Source of the DNA: Fragilaria crotonensis
Lineage: Eukaryota; Bacillariophyta; Fragilariophyceae; Fragilariales; Fragilariaceae
Direction: 5' to 3'
Length of the DNA stretch: 27,270 nt
Assembly (NCBI GenBank): GCA_022925895.1
Contig: JAKSYS010000757.1
Coordinates: 1-27,270, forward strand
In this document: one piece after another, positions 1 to 10,900 of the stretch
How the letters are laid out: each line of letters begins with the position of its first letter
How positions within the stretch are numbered: the stretch's first letter is position 1
Translations under genes and position numbers: made by a program
The notes under the pieces: model-generated
What the model saw: the letters and a program-made list of their open reading frames with translations, nothing else
What the model was told of the DNA's origin: nothing
Databases searched by the model: none

Positions 1-191
1 ACTATTTGGTACACAAATTTTGCACCTTCTAATGATGGTGTCTTCTGTCTTCACGAGTGATGTGGCCCTTGCCTGACGTACTTCTGCCACGTGTGTGTCG
101 TGAAGTATGAACTTCTTATCACATTTTTTCTGGGTCGATTGCCATACATCATTGCGAATGGTCATCAAAGGGCACGATCAACTTGCAAACC

Positions 192-425
192 ATCATGACG
201 ACGTTGAAACAGGTCACTGCTATCTGTGACATTGGGCACAGTAGCAGCAGCTCCAACCTTGACGTCCGGAAAAACATGATGAGGAGTACGGTTGTGGAAT
301 GCACAGGTAAAGACGAGGAAACTATCATGACAACGTTGAAACAGGTCACTGCTATCTGTGACATTGGGCACAGTAGCAGCAGTTCCAACCTTGACGCAAA
401 ACTGAACATGATGAGGAGTACAGTC
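192..425. repeat. 132-bp direct tandem duplication
   Basis: Two copies of a segment lie head to tail at a 132-bp offset. The first begins at 192 (ATCATGACGACGTTG) and the second at 324 (ATCATGACAACGTTG). They share the run from the ATCATGAC start to AACATGATGAGGAGTAC, with few substitutions except in a diverged patch before AACATGATG. The offset is a multiple of three, so short ORFs on both strands repeat as well. That follows from the duplication and is not evidence of coding. No family is recognised. The rest of 1-850 shows no credible gene. Confidence 0.85.
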
Positions 426-850
426 CTTCCAAATGATGCCACCAGTGATGATTACATGGTCTGAAGGGATACAGTACTACGGTGACTCCGGTACGGCAAG
501 GGCCGGTGTTACGGGCATGGGACACTACAGTGGAACACGGCATCACTACGACACTCCAATACACGCAACACGAACACGGATACGTGAGAACGATATGAGT
601 GATAACCGAAGACAGGACTCGCCAACAGGGTGGTGTGGGATATCGATACGCAACCCTCACATCTATCCATCCGGATCGATTGTGCCTTATCAACCCCAAT
701 AGAGTAACTTTTACATTTTCCAAGCCCACCCCTGGAACCATCAACTCCGGGGAGTCGGAGCTATATCACTGCCTAGGCATTCGCCCTTGGCCAAGCCTAC
801 AGGACGACAGACTGTTTTCGATGCAGAGAATCAAGCGTCGCAGTGAAAAA

Positions 851-1023
851 CGCGGTACATGTGGTCCGGTGCCCGCCACATATACTGCGAAATCCGAGAA
901 AACGCGGCACATGTGGTAGGGTGCTCACCATATATGCCGCGAAAAATGAAAACGCGGTATATGTGGTCCGGTACCCACCACATATACCGCGAAATTCGTG
1001 AATACGCGGCACATGTGGTCCGG
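851..1023. repeat. array of 39-bp hairpins at 50-52 bp spacing
   Basis: Three imperfect palindromes of exactly 39 bp lie at 851-889, 903-941 and 953-991, and a fourth left arm lies at 1005-1023. Unit starts are 52, 50 and 52 bp apart. Each unit has a left arm CGCGG(T/C)A(C/T)ATGTGG, a centre of about 11 nt and a right arm complementary to the left. The third unit has perfect 15-bp arms around CCGGTACCC. The first two keep pairing apart from one wobble and one C/A mismatch each. Spacers are 11-13 nt and A-rich. The array lies beyond the 3' end of the Helitron gene. It could be a minisatellite, a Helitron terminal structure or a source of structured RNA. Confidence 0.85.
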
Positions 1024-1250
1024 ACCTGTCGATGGACCCTGCGACGTCGCTAATTCCACGAGATGTGAGATAGCTGGATTTGCAGGTCCATTGCTCAACG
1101 CGGAATCGATCATTCAGAGTACAGTTGTGAACAAGGAAGCTAGTACCTCTGACATGGTTGGCAGCAAAAGACAAGGATTCCAACAGGTTTTTAGCTCAAG
1201 CAAGTAAATCAAGAAAAAAGTACTGGTGTATGAAGCACAGATCTTAATTT

Positions 1251-3660
1251 TCACGATGGCTTTAACAATGTTTCATTGACAACATTTAGCGTTCGCGTTC
1301 GATTGTTTATGATATGTTCCTTGAAAGTGAGAACACGAAGCTGTGATGCTTGAGGGACTCGGCTGCATGAGACATGCAGTTGGCCGTGAGCAAAGGGATC
1401 GTGCCGCAAGTCTAGAAGCATATGCTCAATTGTTTTCCCTTGAACAATGTTTGACGTCATTGAGTAACGAGGACGGAGTGGAAATTGACGCCTTGAGATT
1501 TTCAGTGGCGACTTGGAATTGATGTTCTGTATGAAGCAAATGCGAGGAATGTCATCTTCAAGTCCGGTAGTATAGTTATAGACCGTGATGTACTTGTCTG
1601 TCATGCTTACAATGCGTACAATTGTACCATTCATTAACTTGCGCCCAAAGTTAATGCTCCTCATACACGAGTAGATGCCGTTCACTTTCAGGAGTAACTT
1701 GCTTGGAGGCATGCTATTATGCGTCATTGCATCTGCAAAATCTGCGATTATGCATTTGACGTCAGTAGGCATCTCCGACAGAATCTGGTCTGACGATTCC
1801 ATAACACGACTTTCGCCGTTAACTTTGCTTAGGAAGTAGTTGTTGTGTTCGTCTACCTGCTTGTTGGTCATAGCAACTAAAGCAGACATAATTACTGCAT
1901 CGTAGTTGTTCACGTCCGGGTGAACCCAGTCGCGCGCTGCCTGTAATTGTGTCTCTGCATCATAACACCATATGGTTTGCGGAAGGTCAACCCATTTCGA
2001 CAGACCTATTGATGTCCAACGGCCATCTGTATCTGGTACAACTGGTTGAACTTTCCCATTTCCTAAATCATCACATACTTTTGTCCATTCCTTGTCGTTT
2101 GCAGTTCGAATAGGTTGTGTAAGATGGAGGACTGTGAACTTTTGAAAAACAGGCCAAGACTTGACACTTGCATTGTAAATGTCTCAATCATCGCATGATT
2201 TGATAGGTGGTGGGATCTGACGGAAATCACCTGCCGTTATGACACGAAGACCGCCGAAAGGGCTTCCGTTTTTTCTTATATCTCTGCAAGCTCGTTCTAA
2301 TGATTCCCATATTCGACGATGCGCGTTTGGGCCTTCTTCAATAATCAGGTAATGCGTTCCGCGAATAAGAGCGGCACGTTGAGAATTGTCACCAACATGA
2401 TATTGCAACCGGTCGGCATCGTCAGGTTCAATATCCATCTTAACAATTCCGTGCATCGTGAACCCTCCACGTGCAATAGCCATTACTCCTGTTGGTGCCA
2501 CGGCAAGTGCGATCATAGACTTCCGAACTCGAATATGACCAAGAATGTAATCCAGGAGAAAAGATTTCCCGCGACCAAACGGTGCATCAATGAAGATGTT
2601 GTCCGTATGCCTGAAAATGTATTTAACAATCTTTTTTTGTTCTCTGTTAAGAACGACGCTATCAAGCATTCTCGTTATAGCGTCAATATTGTACTTTGTC
2701 TTCTCGAGCTCAGCCTCAGCAGGTGCTTTTGGTAATGGAAGGCCATAACCTTCCATTTCCAGATTGTTGTCAACGAACATTTCTTGAATTGCTTGTAACA
2801 GATCTTGTTGGATATCGTACGGCATATCGTAAAACGTGAACTGGTACAGCAAAGCCATCATAGGTTTACCTTGACAAACGGGTGTAATCATGTTGCGTGC
2901 TTGATAGAAATCCAATGACATGTATACAGCATACTTGATGAAATTTGCTTTCGATTGAGCATACTTTTGGAGGAGAACCATTACGAATAGGCGCCAAAGC
3001 TTGTCTGAGACAATCAGGTTTGCGATAGCTTCCTTCATAATCACATCAAATTCAGTGTTATTGGATACGATGCTCATGGCAACGCAGGCGTCATGACATG
3101 TGTCATGAACATTGCCGTTGGCAGTCCGTGCATCTACCCAAGAGCGTGACGGGTAGTGTCGAAGTAACATGCGTAGGTAATACAAATCACCGCATGCAGG
3201 GGATACAAACTTCATCCGGTTGATCGTTTGTGTTAAAGACGATGTTGTCTTCCGTCTTGAATACACAAACAACTGCATGTCTTGTTTACGCTGAAGAACC
3301 TCGCTGCGTGGTATAAAAATTTCGCCCCTAAGGCTCTTGGTAGACCTACGTTCAACATGTTCAACCACATAGGTGTCGAAGAACTTCTCTAACGTCAACA
3401 TGTCGAATTCTTCTCCTGCTGGGCGGTTCCAATAGATGTCCTGCGCACTAACTTTGTTGGCAATCATCTCTTCCATGCTGGTAATATTGTTTGGCTTAAA
3501 ATGGACCACCTCATTTCCTGGAAGTTCAATATCAATCACGTGGATGCCTGGTTGATTTTGTGAAGTCCGGTAACCGAGAAACTTCCATGTTGCTTGCGTT
3601 GCAGGAATGCAGTGCATGAGCTCAAATCGGTTGATTTCATTCTTTTCGTATAACGTGAAA
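1251..3660 (-). pseudogene. Helitron RepHel, C-terminal part: PIF1-type helicase, interrupted by TGA
   Basis: This is the helicase half of a Helitron rolling-circle transposase, which would unwind DNA during transposition. Numbered from the ATG at 3617, the Walker A loop is G348-R349-G350-K351-S352 within DAPFGRGKS, read from 2562-2576. It is followed by a LIIEEG Walker B region (EE where DE is usual) and GDFRQIPPP. The same frame stays open to 1251 except for one TGA at 2184-2186. Beyond the stop come LTQPIR and the motif VI-like stretch HGQLHVSCSRV, so the domain is complete apart from that codon. The upstream part NEINRF..IPATQATWKFLGY is the usual link between Rep and helicase. The frame is joined to the Rep part through a run of seven A that appears one base short (3661-3667). 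A product from this copy is unlikely. Identification as a Helitron helicase is firm. Confidence 0.9.
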
Positions 3661-3667
3661 TTTTTTT

Positions 3668-5835
3668 CATTTCTTCCTTCACACGTTCCCGCACAATATT
3701 AGGGATTCGGGAGTCCATCTCGTTATCGACAAATGTTGAGACATTTTGAACTTGGAGACGTACGTTGCCCATGTAAATATACTTGAACAAATATTCAATA
3801 ATGAAGACGTCCGAACAGATTTCTGTCTTTTGAATAATGAACAGCATCGAATGTCAGAAATACGCTTGGCATGGATGACAACAATGCCTCGTCTTACATT
3901 AACATGACAGTTGTACTTTGTGATCATGTCGAGAACGCACAGAACGATGCGCCGATCCTCCTCATCAAGACGTTTGTACAAAGGGTACCCATGATCGCCA
4001 ATCTGATACGTTGGATTAAGCTTTTTTGGGTAAAACAGACAACACGGCTTTCCATCTTTCAAGCATAGGTCTCGTTTACAATGATGGGTCATGAACGTTT
4101 CTAACAACTTCATTTCCTTTTGTGTCTTACATTGCGTGTAAGAGGTCGTAATCATCCGATTGATTTCATCAGCCGTTAACCTATCACCTTGTAGCCTATA
4201 TACAATATGTGCGTGAGGATGTCCTCGCCATTGAAACTCGACAACACTGATGATGTATACAGCTTCCCGCTCTTCAAAAAACACCCCAGCACGCAAGTCA
4301 TCCAAGAACAAAGCCAGCTTTTCCTTAAACACACGATCTTCCACAACCATATTGTCTTCCACGTATGGGGTGTTACTGGTACTGTCACAAAATTCCAACC
4401 AAGTAGGTGATGTTGTGAAGGTTGTAAACAGATGAGGACCTCCTAGCTTAGCAGCAGTTGTCATCGCATCAGCAAACTTTAGCATCTGGCTTCGTGGTCC
4501 ACCAGGATAACTTGACGGCAAATACGTATAGCCAGGAAGGTATTTCAAGTCGCTTGCTGTGAACGTTTCGTTTGTATCCTCATGATGATGATCATGACCT
4601 TCGATGATAAGAGATTCAAAGTTAACGCGTTCTTTGATGTCTTCCGGCAATGCCTCAAGATATGACACCTTAGCTTGTTCGTCCTCAGACAGTAAGTTAA
4701 TCGCCATTTCTCTTTGCCTTATCATATTGACCGCCGTGTAGAGTGCACCTTCAACAACACTTCTTGGAGCCCTCTTCAATAGTGTGTTGTTTTGCCGAAG
4801 GTAGTCAAGTGTGTTGTGTTGATCACGTAGAAATTGTTCCAACACCCATGCCTGGGAAAGCCGACCTGCGTGTGAAATAATAGGACTATGCAGCAGTAGA
4901 TACTTTGTGTATTCATGGAGAGTAATGCCGTTCTTTGTATGTAACTTGGTGAAGATTGATGTGCCGTCTGGCAAATGACCCCAGCCAATTTGCCCATCAA
5001 CAAAAAGCAAAGGATAAGCAAGCGTCTCCCAGAACCCGCTTTGGTAGTGAATTGTATTCGACAATCTGTATGCTTCAGATTTTCGCTTTGGAATAACTGT
5101 TGCAAACAATTCCGTATTGTCATTCCGATGCATCGTACTGTGAACTAATGCCAGCTCCTCACTACTCAATCGTTTCTGTTCCATGTGCTTCGAACGATGC
5201 GTAAAATTAAACTTAATGGCTTCGATAGCGCTGTCTTGCCCCATACTCATTAACGACAGTGCAAAGGGATTGAACCGCTGTAAATAGTCCGAAATTGTTG
5301 CTGCCCATGACTTTGCTTGTGTTATATGGCTAGTAGGCCAATAATCTTCCGGAAGATTATCAAATTCTTGTAGTTGCAATGATGTATCATTAATCCATGC
5401 GCGCAGAGGCCCACCGACATCTCCGTTCAAAATCCTTGTGTAGGTTTGCCCGCAACAGCGAAGGTGAGCTGGCTGTGAAGGCATAAACATTCCACCACGA
5501 ACAACACTTCCAGGCGATGAAAATCGCAACGTATTGTTAACGATACGTGACCATGGTCCAAACCATTTGTTGGTGTACACGGACATAAGCTCTTCTGGGA
5601 TCTCAAAGCATTGACTGTCAAGAGAAGTTAGCATGCCCTTACCACAACAAAATCCAGCTGATTCATGAGCATATAAGAGGAAGTTGTTATCGCAGTACTT
5701 GCATAACTTTGCTGGTTTCACATTAACTGGCTCGAGACGCTTTTTGAAATTAACGGGACGACGTCTTGTATTGGGATTACGCTCTCTATAGCGCTGCTTC
5801 CTCTCACGATCAAGCTGACGAATGCGATCAATCAC
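3668..5835 (-). pseudogene. Helitron RepHel, N-terminal part: HUH Rep nuclease
   Basis: This encodes the Rep nuclease half of a Helitron transposase, which nicks and joins DNA strands in rolling-circle transposition. Near the N-terminus is a zinc-binding-like CKYC...FCCGKG cluster. The Helitron-like domain follows (LGGPHLFTTFTTSPTW). Counting from the GTG at 5835, H541-A-H543 within RGHPHAH is the metal-binding HUH motif (4207-4221). The catalytic two-tyrosine motif YLFKY is in another frame, with its Tyr codons at 3791-3793 and 3779-3781. A 61-nt GT-AG intron (3837-3897) between them restores the frame exactly. The GTG at 5835 is not a real start: the same frame runs upstream into Arg-rich repeats until a TGA next to a six-A run at 5903-5908. 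The reading frame therefore originally began further upstream. Confidence 0.9.
3837..3897 (-). other. 61-nt spliceosomal intron in the Helitron Rep gene
   Basis: On the minus strand the segment starts GTAAGA directly after codons for YNCHVN and ends TTCAAAAG directly before codons for TEICSDV. Both joints fall between codons. Its length of 61 nt is not a multiple of three, so unspliced RNA leaves the frame before the catalytic tyrosines. Removing it gives the order usual in Helitron Rep proteins (YNCHVN, then EICSD, then YLFKYIY). No alternative single-base indel yields as good a join, because the intervening 20 codons have no counterpart in the family. Confidence 0.75.
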
Positions 5836-6470
5836 TTCGCTGTTTCCTTGCGCATTCCTAACACGCCTTTTCCTCTCACGATCAAGGCGACGACGGCGAT
5901 GGTTTTTTCATGTGCGTTTTCAATTTTAGCTGCACTGTTATTCTGTAATAATTCATCATCAGCTTCATCACCGTTTCCTCTTACCGCTGCCGTTTCGTCG
6001 CTTCCTGCCGGATCGATTGTAGCAGGACATGAAAGGATCACTTCGCTGTTTCCATGCGCATTCCTAACACGCCTTTTCCTCTCACGATCAAGGCGACGAC
6101 GGCGATCAGCCAAATTACTGTTTCCATCTGCATGCCTAAGAACACATCTTTTCCTCTCACAATCAAGTCAGCGATGGCGATCTTCTATCGTTTCTCCCGG
6201 ATCTGCCAGAGAAGAATCAGTCACATTGTTCTTTCCATGTGCGTTTTCAATTTTAGCTGCTACATCACCGTTTCCTCTTACAGCTGCCGTCTTCTCGCTT
6301 CCTGCCGGATCGATTGAAGCAGGACATGAAAGAAGACGGTAGCGTTGTCTTGTCCTTCTATATCTGTTACGGCTCAGACAACGGCCACGCTCGCATTCCG
6401 TCTCCTCATTTTCTCGCGAGGGAGAATCAGACAAATCACCGCTTGCGGATGAGGCGTGCATAGTGTTCAT
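5831..6470 (-). repeat. Helitron N-terminal coding region of repeated Arg-rich modules
   Basis: Copies of a module encoding RRRRLDRERKRRVR lie at 5831-5900 and 6037-6106 (206-bp offset), with a diverged copy at about 6111-6182. A second module, read on the minus strand as SCPA(T/S)IDPAGS then AAVRGNGD and AKIENAH, is duplicated at about 5908-6035 and 6230-6330. One copy carries roughly 27 extra bases (the DELLQNN part). Minus-strand frames run through the whole stretch up to an ATG at 6468-6470, broken by small shifts. Basic repeated RERKRR-type segments are common at the N-terminus of Helitron proteins, so this is probably the decayed start of the same gene. Plus-strand ORFs here are mirror images of the repeats. 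Confidence 0.6.
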
Positions 6471-6473
6471 CGT

Positions 6474-6690
6474 CTGACACGAACTTCAGGACCTTCCGTT
6501 CAATACTTTCGTGGTCTTACCAAGCCGTGCACAGTACTGGCACACGGCTTTCAGTCCTGCAAACGACGTGACACAATTGAGAACTTTGTCTGACACCAAA
6601 ATAATGATCATATTCTGACACCAACTTCATGACCTTCCGTTGAATACTGTCGCGGTCTTGCAGAGCCGTGCTCAGTATTGGCTACGCCAA
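6474..6690. repeat. degenerate direct duplication, 141-bp offset
   Basis: CTGACACGAACTTCAGGACC at 6474 and CTGACACCAACTTCATGACC at 6615 begin two related segments of about 70 bp that also share CCTTCCGTT, AATACT and GCCGTGC. A further CTGACACCAA lies between them. From 6471 to 7109 no gene is seen. The second half (6700-7100) is rich in GTAC and CCGG motifs and contains the upstream region of the gene that starts at 7110. Confidence 0.6.
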
Positions 6691-7109
6691 GATTTGGTCC
6701 GGACGTACATCCGGGGCGTCTGGCCGGGGCTTGCACGGTACTGGTACACAGCGTTCCGTATACATGTACGCCATCGTTGTCTTCATCTATTTCGTCCGGT
6801 TCTTCATGTCTTCGGAATTTTTTATCTTACCGGACACAAGACAATCTTATTACTTAAAAAAAAGAGGACGACATCAAAGGCGTGAACACGACCGTAACAG
6901 TGTCCGGTACCGGTCAATAATGCTACCGTCGTACTGTATCTAGCTTCATCCAGTTTCCAGTGTTCTCCCAGTAGGGTGTAGTATGACGTATGAACAATGT
7001 ACAATACTGGTATGTACACTTCACACGATTGTTTGCCTCTATTGTAGTGAATTTTTAGTGATGCGATGATAGTGCTTGTGTGCTCGTCGGAGGACTTGTC
7101 AAGACAGCA

Positions 7110-7958
7110 ATGGAGGACGAAGAGCCTCAGCGAGACAAGTTTGAAAGTCTCAGGACTGACCTAAGCAGTGCTGTCTCTGTCGCGGAGGGTGGATCGCACG
7201 CGCCAAAGCGAGATAAATTTGCGAGCTTGACTCTGAGAGAACAGGAGCAATCGTCGCCGCCCGCATCGGTTCCAGCACATGAGCCTGCCAACGATTCGTC
7301 AATCCTTAGCGCGGAGATATCAAAGCCACCTCGAAGAGATAAATTCGCCAGCATGGCAGCGAGAAAAGAACTTACAGCCGAGGCAGCAATGACTGCGGCT
7401 GCTCGAGCTCCTTCCGCGTCTAAGAATCGCGATAATGCTACACCCACATCGCGATTGACTCCCCGAGACAAATTTTCGAGTACGACCCAGCTACAGAAAA
7501 GTCACTTTGTCGACCGAACCAACGCAGAAAAGAACTCGGGATCGAATGGTAGGGTGAATTTCGAAATTCGGACACAGCAGCGGCTAAGGGTTCTCGAGGA
7601 CCTGGAAATTGCGGAAACCCATACTTGGATGTTAATTCAATTCGCCAGCCGAACTGCTGAACACCTGGCAAAACTGAATGTGGAGCAGAGTGACACTACG
7701 GTTTCTTCGATTTCATTGCAGTACCGTGACACCCTTCAAAAAATTCACTCGTTACTCTCCAGGCACTCTAAATTCGTGAAAGCATATGAAAATCACCAAG
7801 AGGAAGTCGACGCAACGAACATGTACGCAGCCAGAGTCGAAACCAGGTTAGCGCAAGAGCGACGAAATGTCGTCGAAGAGTTGCTCAAACTAGAAAAACA
7901 AGAATTGCCATTAGGCGTTACTGCAGGTATTGAAAACAAACGAAAGCGTGATGATTGA
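7110..7958 (+). CDS. possible Mediator subunit 11-like protein with four RDKF motifs
   Basis: Intact 282-residue protein. The ATG at 7110 has a good context (GCAATGG). The track also opens at a GTG at 7080, which is less likely. The first 140 residues are low complexity and contain four copies of RDKF followed by A/E/S and S, at residues 8, 34, 76 and 119. From about residue 148 the protein becomes helical. The segment QQRLRVLEDLE, followed by a hydrophobic heptad-like stretch and later helices, resembles the N-terminal helix of Mediator subunit 11 (NERLRALEDIE in human). A basic KRKRDD at the end could be a nuclear signal. Med11 belongs to the Mediator head and is usually much shorter (about 120 residues), so the RDKF extension would be lineage-specific. 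The Med11 call rests on one helix and is tentative. An intact host coding gene is likely. Confidence 0.75.
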   Translation: MEDEEPQRDKFESLRTDLSSAVSVAEGGSHAPKRDKFASLTLREQEQSSPPASVPAHEPANDSSILSAEISKPPRRDKFASMAARKELTAEAAMTAAARAPSASKNRDNATPTSRLTPRDKFSSTTQLQKSHFVDRTNAEKNSGSNGRVNFEIRTQQRLRVLEDLEIAETHTWMLIQFASRTAEHLAKLNVEQSDTTVSSISLQYRDTLQKIHSLLSRHSKFVKAYENHQEEVDATNMYAARVETRLAQERRNVVEELLKLEKQELPLGVTAGIENKRKRDD

Positions 7959-10900
7959 CGGCAAGCCGTTTTCACGGAATCGAATATTCTAGTTGGAGTA
8001 TACCAGTTAGAGAGTACTCGAATACAATACTCAATAGAGAATAACTTGCCGTTCGTTCTCCTCAGGAGCTTAGGAAAGAAAAACCTTAGGGACATCATTC
8101 CAGCTTAGCAAAAGGATGAGCTAATCTAGAAATCTATACATCCTATTCAAAATTCCAATTTCCCATGGCAATGGTGGAGTGCTGGTCCACTGGTGATCTC
8201 CTTTTCTTGACCAATTGCATCGCAATATTTGTCATATCATTGAGCTGTTGGTTCTGACAAACTCAATAACCTACGAGGATTATCATAAGGGTCATTGAAG
8301 TATGTTGAGAATCTCCTAATTTGGATCCTATTCATTGTTTGTGCCGAATTTCATGTCCCAGATTGAGCCAAGTCGCCTGAGCTGTATATAGGTTCTCCAT
8401 GTATCCTTGTACAGTTATCTGTCTTGAGTTGGTTCCATGCAGTATGCCTCTTGCTAAAGGCTTGCTTGACATCCTCAAAATGTTGCACCAAGATGGATTG
8501 CATGGTTTTAATCAGATGAAGCCACACACTGCCTTGGCTTGCACCCCCTTGTCTTCACACTTCATGCGAGATATGCTCTGTGGTGAAAGCATGCCCATGA
8601 TGACATCAAGAATAGCTGATTCTGAATTTGTTAATACTCCAACAGCTGCAATGGTGCTATGATTATCGGCAAGCAATGCCGGAAAGCATCATCTGATAAT
8701 GCTGCATGGGGCGATGTTGATACTTGGAATATTTTTTTACCGCCCCATGATGAGAATCCCAATTGAAATGTTGTTTCTTAATACGACCTTGGTCAAAGTT
8801 GTCTTGTTGACTGGAACGCCTTCAATGATGTGCAGAACCACGACGCCAACTGACCGGTCACAGTCAATTCACTCTACCCTGCTTTAGACAAGGACTATGG
8901 TTGACCTCAGTTTGAGGGCGAGCTATCTTTAAACAACCATTGCAGCAGATGAAGTGAAGTGCAAATTTGTGAACTCGGGTAAGAAATGCACAAACATGAG
9001 CTGTGCCACGTCTCCTTGTCACCTGGTGTGTGCACAACCCCACAATCAACTCATAATTCTAAAAGTTTTGTTCAAGGCAATGGAGCGACAATGGAGCGAC
9101 AAATAAGAAGAGCTCGGGTACAATGAACTAGTTAAAATACTTAGAAGGCTTCTTGTATTTTGCAATAGACTAATTTGCTGTGAGATGAATAAAGCATGCA
9201 GCAGGAAATGAATTTGAAACAACCAAGTGAGAGCTGCACTTTTCTTTCTTTCTCTTCTCTGATTGTTCTTTGAATATTGTTCAGAATCCCTTGAGTAGAT
9301 TGATTGTTGAAAGATACTGATTCACAGAATTTGATTGATTTATATAGTGAAATATAAAGCATGTAACATGTACATTTGGTGATGCATCAGTTGGTGTTCT
9401 CTTTGAAGGTTGGCTGACAATTGCGCTTCCCATCAATTTGTCTGCAAAACATATGACAATGACCAAAGAACAATGACAAGACAAACAATTGCAAGAACGC
9501 AAACCGGAAGTGTGACTAAATCTTGCAAAGAGAATCAAAGCATGACTCACAGAAAATTGTGGTTGACAAACAGACGGAAGGTGAGGTAGAGTACTATGAT
9601 CATGACGGTAGATGCCTGCACGGCTCTTCTTGGCTTCTTTGTTTTGGGCGTCATGAGGCAAGATGTCAATGACAGAGACTGAAAAAAGAGGCAAGGGGAA
9701 GGCTATATACTATATATGTTATTTGAACATAGATATATACGACCTCCAAGGCGGCGGTTCGAGTGCACACGGTGTTTTACGTTTTCATGTACAAGGTACT
9801 AGTATGACATACCTGGTATTTTCTTCATCGACTTGTGCGTCTTTATCTACATTCTACGGTTGTCGCACGTAGATGCTATACCAAATATCAAACACAGTTC
9901 AAGTATTTAAGTGTCTCGGCGTATCAACAATAAATACATCCCGACACTCGAGCCCTGCTTCCTTTGATGCCCATCATCAAGAAGCATAGGCATTCATGTA
10001 CATATTTGATGCTACTAATTACTACTTCAGTGCTGCATGCATATCCTTCGCAATCCCACGGTTGTCACACAGTGGTTGCTGACTCTACTATTTGCACTCC
10101 TGGACCAAAAAAATTGTAGTGCTGCCAGGCTTTGGGTTGAATCATCACTCACAGGAAACACTGCATCCTCAGAAGCATCCAGCAGCAACACTGCATTCAG
10201 CAAGAAGACTTGCCTATTGCCTGGATTGCATGTGACATCATTGTTGTTTGGACCGCAAGCATGGTACCATAGGTTCCTCAAAACAATAAAATTGGGGCAC
10301 CGGCTGGGAGTGCATGCTGAATGCTCCTTCTTGAACAATCCTGCCAAAGTGGATCTTCCCATTTTATTCTCAGAGTGATTGACATGCCAATTACCAGATT
10401 TTACTTTGAATGCTGGTCAAGGACGGGCATGGTCGTTCTCGTGGCCATACCCGGATTGCACACCACAAGACTGAAACTCAAAACAAGTTTATTCCTGTGT
10501 CGTTTACCAAGACACATCCTTCAGAATTACATTTGGTTGCCTCAGCTCTTGGAATAACCAGGCAGCATTTTCAAACTGAGACGCACGTCAACAATGACTT
10601 GTTTTGCTCAGATTTTGATGGAATCTGGGCTGAATAAACGTACATGTAGGGTGGCAATATTGTGCAGGCCGGTATGGTGTTGGCTTTCAATAAGAAGGTT
10701 CCAATTTTTCAATGGCATTGATGCCTCATCATGTCATTTTCATTTTTGACACACAAGTTGTCATCATATACAATAGGGTGTCACAGCATATCACCATTCA
10801 AAAGGAGCGAGTTGATTGGAGAGCACCTCAAACAACTCCAGTTGGATACTGATGGAAATTGGCGACCAAATCATGTTTGGAACTAGCGCAAGGCTCGCAC

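Noticed and set aside
851-1023. CRISPR-like look of evenly spaced palindromic repeats
   Set aside because: Spacers are short (11-13 nt), A-rich and similar to each other, the repeats vary, there are no cas genes, and the surroundings are eukaryotic.
149-1207. Several overlapping ORFs of 60-130 residues on both strands
   Set aside because: They follow the tandem duplication and hairpin array, lack motifs, and overlap each other in different frames.
2184-2186. TGA read as an amino acid (selenocysteine or altered code)
   Set aside because: TGA also ends the intact gene at 7958 and appears at arbitrary non-catalytic sites. Mutation from CGA is simpler.
1-7100. Helitron ends (5' TC, 3' hairpin plus CTRR)
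   Set aside because: Several weak candidates exist, such as ACCAG near 441, but none with a convincing hairpin and paired 5' end, so no boundaries are given.
8399-8887. Two plus-strand ORFs rich in Met and Thr
   Set aside because: No motif, different frames, no start context, and no similarity to known families that I can see.
9281-9694. Unspliced 137-residue minus-strand ORF
   Set aside because: It runs through a consensus-quality intron and has no recognisable domain. The spliced reading is listed instead with low confidence.
10037-10378. Possible copia reverse transcriptase remnant (LLFGPQAWYHRFL)
   Set aside because: Only one short stretch resembles the family. No YxDD or other RT motif follows in any frame.
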